Under the pieces are notes generated by a model, which was not told the origin of the DNA, did no database searches, and saw nothing but the letters and a program-made list of their open reading frames with translations. A stretch of DNA of 53,768 bases from Skermanella rosea (GTDB lineage Bacteria; Pseudomonadota; Alphaproteobacteria; Azospirillales; Azospirillaceae): the NCBI RefSeq assembly GCF_016806835.2, contig NZ_CP086116.1, positions 1 through 53,768 on the forward strand. Direction: 5' to 3'. Of the stretch, positions 50,903 through 53,768 are shown in pieces. The stretch's first letter is position 1. Each line of letters begins with the position of its first letter. The position numbers and the translations under genes are program-made.

Positions 50903-51853
50903 ATGTCCGTAATCTACGGAAAAGGCAGCGGAACGGCCTGGGGCACTCGCTGGGCTGACACGATTTACGTGAGGGGCGCCGCCGCCGGCTATGGCCAAGG
51001 CGGAGACGACACGCTCTATGGCGATGCGTCGGCGAACAAGCTGGTGGGGCAGGACGGCAATGACACGGCGCACGGTGGCGCAGGGAACGACGCCCTGTTC
51101 GGCGGCAACGGTTCGGACCGACTGTTCGGCGACGCCGGCGCGGACATGATCTGGGGCGACGCCGGGAACGACTGGCTTGACGGAGGCTCCGGCAACGACA
51201 AGCTCCGCGGTGGGGACGGCGATGATGTGCTGGTCCATCGCGCCCATACGACGGGGCTGCTCCCAGCCGGATCCGACGACTTCCAGGGCGGCAGCGGGAA
51301 TGACACGCTGCTTATCAGCGTAACCGGCGAAACGCCGACCTATGGCGGCGCTGGGCCGATCATTCGCGTCGATGATCAGGGCAACGGCGTCCTGGGCTAC
51401 GGCCAGAACGAGATGGAGTCCGACTTCGTGAAGGCGGGGACCTTCAGCAGCGTCGAGACGTTCAAGCTTGCCGACGATAGTGCGGGCCTCGTCTTCGAAG
51501 GTGGCGCGCTGAACGCGACCGTGATCGGCGGTGCGGGTTATGACGTCATCCAGGGGGGCTCTGGCGACGAGACCTTCTACGGCGGCGGCGGTGGGGATCA
51601 GTTCCAGCTTCTCTGGCGGCCTGGTTGGGATCTCGGGCACGATAAGATTATCGGCTTCGACGTCGCGGCCGGCGACACGATTACGAAGAACACGGCCTTC
51701 GATGACGCCCCAGATCAATTCGGGATCTCGACCGTCGAGCAAGCCGGGCACACTGTTTTCACCTTCACCGACACGGCGTCGGGCGAGGTCGTGGGCACGT
51801 TGGACGTGGACGCCGTCGGCCTGCCGCCGATCTACGACTTCATCCTGGGCTGA
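50903..51853 (+). CDS. RTX-type calcium-binding secreted protein, 316 aa
   Basis: Residues about 28-110 contain tandem GGxGxDxLx nonapeptide repeats (GQGGDDTLYGDASANKLVGQ, GGAGNDALFGGNGSDRLFGDAGAD, GGSGNDKLRGGDGDDVL) that bind Ca2+ and fold into a beta-roll. A second short set lies near 210-235 (GGAGYDVIQGGSGDETFYGGGGGD). The C-terminus (FDVAAGDTITKNTAFDDAPDQF...YDFILG) resembles the uncleaved type I secretion signal. No hlyB/D-type exporter is on the plasmid, so a host exporter is needed. No catalytic domain is visible; a surface or biofilm role is inferred. Confidence 0.88.
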   Translation: MSVIYGKGSGTAWGTRWADTIYVRGAAAGYGQGGDDTLYGDASANKLVGQDGNDTAHGGAGNDALFGGNGSDRLFGDAGADMIWGDAGNDWLDGGSGNDKLRGGDGDDVLVHRAHTTGLLPAGSDDFQGGSGNDTLLISVTGETPTYGGAGPIIRVDDQGNGVLGYGQNEMESDFVKAGTFSSVETFKLADDSAGLVFEGGALNATVIGGAGYDVIQGGSGDETFYGGGGGDQFQLLWRPGWDLGHDKIIGFDVAAGDTITKNTAFDDAPDQFGISTVEQAGHTVFTFTDTASGEVVGTLDVDAVGLPPIYDFILG

Positions 51854-51880
51854 TCCCCTGCCCTATCAGCCGATGCCTGA

Positions 51881-52105
51881 TCATCGCGTGCGCAGGTCGG
51901 GGTACAGGGCGTGGCATGGATCGGATGCATTGCCTCGCCTTGGGCATCCTACGATAAGCCCCAGCGCGTCAGGCATAGGAAGATCCGGTCCGAACCGGTC
52001 GAGCAGCGTGGCGCGATGGTACTGGCCTGCCCGGCCGCATCGATCGCAGGCGATGCGGACCAGGTCGAGCGGGTAAGTGCGGATAGTGAGTGCGCCGTTG
52101 TTCAT
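51881..52105 (-). CDS. Small zinc-finger protein, 74 aa
   Basis: The pattern IACDRCGRAGQYHRATLLDRFGPDLPMPDALGLIVGCPRRGNASDPCHALYPDL has a CxxC and two further cysteines. It is a recurrent alphaproteobacterial mobile-element protein, probably zinc-binding. It lies 3 nt after the membrane gene upstream and is cotranscribed with it. Confidence 0.65.
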   Translation of the reverse strand: MNNGALTIRTYPLDLVRIACDRCGRAGQYHRATLLDRFGPDLPMPDALGLIVGCPRRGNASDPCHALYPDLRTR

Positions 52106-52108
52106 TGC

Positions 52109-52405
52109 CTACATGGAGTTCCAGGACTTTCCATAACCGGGCTGTGGCTGCTCGGAGCGCCACACCGGCTCCGGCTCCACTCTCATGCTACCTTTACCGA
52201 GATGACTTGAATCGAGAAGTTCGCTGGTAGCGGGCATATTTCTGCGAGAAATCGCGCAAATTGCCACGAGCGCAAACAAGCTGAACATCAGCCCCAGCAG
52301 GAACCAGCCGAAATTGCTTCGGTTCTTGTCGTGCGCGATCACCGCGCAGGTGCCGGCACATGTCAGCCAAATGCCAACGGCGACGAAGGTGTAGTTGATA
52401 ACCAT
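52109..52405 (-). CDS. Small membrane protein, 98 aa
   Basis: Two transmembrane helices (YTFVAVGIWLTCAGTCAVIA and FGWFLLGLMFSLFALVAICAI) precede a polar cytoplasmic tail. The start at 52405 is preceded by a purine-rich GGAAGACGG. The long upstream frame is not used. Forms an operon with the zinc-finger gene. Function unknown. Confidence 0.6.
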   Translation of the reverse strand: MVINYTFVAVGIWLTCAGTCAVIAHDKNRSNFGWFLLGLMFSLFALVAICAISRRNMPATSELLDSSHLGKGSMRVEPEPVWRSEQPQPGYGKSWNSM

Positions 52406-52535
52406 GGTCCGTCTTCCACGAAAATGTACTCTTCTCGGATCATTGTACTTCGCAGTTCTGTATTTTTTCTGAAGGCAGAGAGGCTGACGGTCGAGGCTGC
52501 CAACGAGCGGCCGACCATCTCCAGCACGTTGGACG

Positions 52536-52654
52536 TCAACACCCTTCGCGGGGACCCGTCCACGCGCAGCGTAGCGAGCATGGATGGGCGGAAGGGTGTT
52601 GATGCCCACAGATCTTGCATCCTTGCCCTGCCCTGTTTGCTCCAGCAAACGGGG
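52536..52654. ncRNA. Structured non-coding segment downstream of the partition operon
   Basis: Two strong hairpins follow each other. TCAACACCCTTC (52536-52547) pairs with GAAGGGTGTTGA (52591-52602), with further pairing inside (CCCGTCCACG with CATGGATGGG, two wobble pairs). CCCTGTTTGC (52631-52640) pairs with GCAAACGGGG (52645-52654). Neither lies in a convincing gene. Candidate roles are the parAB terminator region, an antisense copy-control RNA, or a cis-acting incompatibility element. Transcription is not shown by sequence alone. Confidence 0.45.
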
Positions 52655-52714
52655 CTGCCCTCCTGGCGAAGGATCTTTCTCCCTCTTTTCCGTGTAATCA
52701 CGTAAGAACGATTC

Positions 52715-53071
52715 CTACCTTCCACGTCTTCGTTTATCCGCGAGAAATTCGGGGGGGACCGGATAGCCGCTGTCATGCAGCGCGCGGAGCACCAAGGCTT
52801 TGACCGACGTCTTCTCCTTCAAAGCCCGGAAGCGCAGAGCATCGAGCAGTTCTTCGGGGAGATCCGCCTGGAAACTCCCGAGCCCCTGCCCTCGCTGTAG
52901 TTTCACCTCCTTCGGAGCAGCCACGGCTGTCGTCTGTTCCGTAGTGCGGCTGGACACTCCGTCAGGTGCTGTCGGTATCCCCAAGCCCTCGCTCTCGGCG
53001 AGCGCTCGGGCGGCCTCCGGGTCGATCCCGCGCCGGCTGGGCGGTTTGATCGGCGGCAGCTTCGTTACCAT
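52715..53071 (-). CDS. parB: Small ParB/ParG-like partition protein, 118 aa
   Basis: ATG-53071 has GGAG 6 nt upstream; a TTG 15 nt earlier has none. The N-terminal 70 residues are charged and disordered (KLPPIKPPSRRGIDPEAAR...). The C-terminal part (LGSFQADLPEELLDALRFRALKEKTSVKALVLRALHDSGYPV) reads as a ribbon-helix-helix DNA-binding fold, as in ParG-type centromere-binding proteins. It follows parA by 57 nt on the same strand. Binding to the TTACGTGTAA-type sites is inferred. Confidence 0.75.
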   Translation of the reverse strand: MVTKLPPIKPPSRRGIDPEAARALAESEGLGIPTAPDGVSSRTTEQTTAVAAPKEVKLQRGQGLGSFQADLPEELLDALRFRALKEKTSVKALVLRALHDSGYPVPPEFLADKRRRGR

Positions 53072-53105
53072 GTTCACTCCGTTCAACGCATTATAGTAAA
53101 CGTTT

Positions 53106-53115
53106 TTACACGTAA
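53106..53115. promoter_or_regulatory. Inverted copy of the parA-upstream decamer
   Basis: TTACACGTAA is the exact reverse complement of the site at 66-75. It lies in the parA-parB gap beside GTAAACG and GCGTAAACGC motifs. The region may be a second binding site of the partition system. Confidence 0.4.
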
Positions 53116-53128
53116 CAGCGTAAACGCT

Positions 53129-53768
53129 CTACGATGAAACCGTGTTATCCTCAAGTACGCTCAAGATTTCCGTCACGATCTCACCGATGTTGGCGACCGC
53201 CTCGCGATCCGACCTGGTCGCCCTCCCTCCGCTGGCGCTCGGCAGCAATCCGGTATAAGTCATTTCCTTAAAATGCTTTCTTTCGTAGAGCTTCGTCGTC
53301 ATGACGGGTGCGCCGTGCTCGGCGATCTGGGCGTAGGCGTGCGTGTCGACCCCGGTGGTGTAGCTGGGCGAGATGCGGGTGAACAGCAATCGCACCTTGG
53401 CGTTCTGGATTGTCTTGCGGTTCCGCTCGATCATGTGGACCAAGCCGAGTGCCTGCTCCACGTCGGACCGGCTCGTCTGGGTGGGGATCACGATCAGGTC
53501 GGAAAGTCCGAAGGCGAACACCTGGACCATGCCCCGCATGCCCGGCAGGTCGATGATGATGAAGTCGGCGCCGGCGTCCTCCAGCTTCGCGACCTCGTCT
53601 CCGATATTCTGCTCGGTGATGTTGCTGGCGACGGTGATCCCCTTGATCTCCCCGACCGCGTGCCAGTCGCCGACGGCATGGTTGGGATCGGCATCAAGCA
53701 GGCCGACCTGGTGCCCCATTTCGGCCAGGCGGCCGGCCAGAATGTATGCCGTCGTGGACTTGCCGACA
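53129..53768 (-). CDS. parA: ParA-type partition ATPase, main part (N-terminus at 1-38), 225 aa in total
   Basis: Deviant Walker A ATPase that segregates plasmid copies. Across the junction the protein reads MARVISVAGTKGG then VGKSTTAYILAGRLAE, MGHQVGLLDADPNHAVGDW, and the Walker B-like DFIIIDLPGMRGM, with the switch region LSDLIVIPTQTSRSDVEQALG. The C-terminus (LYERKHFKEMTYTGLLPSA) is typical of small ParA/ParF/MinD relatives. At 225 residues without an N-terminal HTH it is the short type Ib form, and the downstream small parB agrees with that. The frame is continuous, so the plasmid sequence is complete and circular. Confidence 0.94.
   Translation of the reverse strand, partial: VGKSTTAYILAGRLAEMGHQVGLLDADPNHAVGDWHAVGEIKGITVASNITEQNIGDEVAKLEDAGADFIIIDLPGMRGMVQVFAFGLSDLIVIPTQTSRSDVEQALGLVHMIERNRKTIQNAKVRLLFTRISPSYTTGVDTHAYAQIAEHGAPVMTTKLYERKHFKEMTYTGLLPSASGGRATRSDREAVANIGEIVTEILSVLEDNTVSS

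Noticed and set aside
1-53768. CRISPR array, rRNA, tRNA or antibiotic-resistance genes
   Set aside because: No regularly spaced short direct repeats, no rRNA motifs, no cloverleaf that I could support, and no recognisable resistance protein were found.

Overview
The window is a complete circular plasmid of 53,768 bp, cut open inside its own parA gene. The last bases (minus strand, ...VGKSTTAY) and the first bases (minus strand, MARVISVAGTKG) join in frame to give one Walker A motif, KGGVGKSTT. High GC content, the virB-type transfer genes, the IS families (IS256, IS630, IS1380, Tn3) and the small zinc-finger and regulatory ORFs suggest an alphaproteobacterium, probably of the Azospirillum/Skermanella (Rhodospirillales) type. 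The host assignment is inference. No rRNA, tRNA, CRISPR array or antibiotic-resistance gene was seen.

Layout. 53.8-52.7 kb: a type Ib-like partition operon (small parA plus a small ribbon-helix-helix-like parB). 0.1-12.1 kb: accessory DNA with small hypothetical genes, an IS630 element, a 3.4-kb transposase-less Tn3-family element carrying a predicted SIR2-STAND antiphage gene, and IS1380 debris. 12.1-25.5 kb: one long leftward conjugation operon (relaxase, virD4, virB11, B2, B3, B4, a VirB5/TrbJ protein fused to a beta-helix, a VirB7-like lipoprotein, B6, B8, B9, B10) with a candidate oriT at its head. 25.6-28.5 kb: small genes and a serine recombinase with a perfect 32-bp palindrome upstream. 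28.7-34.9 kb: a region divided by copies of a 132-bp repeat, holding a membrane pentapeptide-repeat gene, an AT-rich orphan gene, and a pentapeptide-TIR gene broken by two IS256-family elements. 35-36.2 kb: an exported HAF-repeat/PEP-CTERM protein. 36.3-41.9 kb: the replication region, with two DNA-binding proteins and a 1164-residue AEP-primase/helicase-like protein. 42-50.5 kb: phage- or plasmid-type small genes interrupted by a 4-kb Tn3-family transposon with about 113-bp terminal repeats. 50.5-52.4 kb: an RTX protein and small membrane or zinc-binding proteins.

Function. The backbone can partition, replicate, resolve multimers and (inferred) conjugate. The cargo is mostly predicted defence: SIR2-STAND, TIR-pentapeptide, and a membrane pentapeptide protein. 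Four mobile elements could be bounded to the base from target duplications or target dinucleotides plus terminal repeats. Excising them in silico restores a 343-residue pentapeptide-TIR gene and a 142-residue gene, both in frame, and an alternative C-terminus of a membrane protein.

The most unusual items are: (1) the SIR2 defence gene on a non-autonomous Tn3 element with an exact TCTCT target duplication; (2) the beta-helix-TrbJ fusion in the T4SS, whose last residues are shared with the adjacent lipoprotein; (3) the 132-bp repeats with compensatory hairpins that bound defence-like gene blocks; (4) a large hairpin inside the primase gene.
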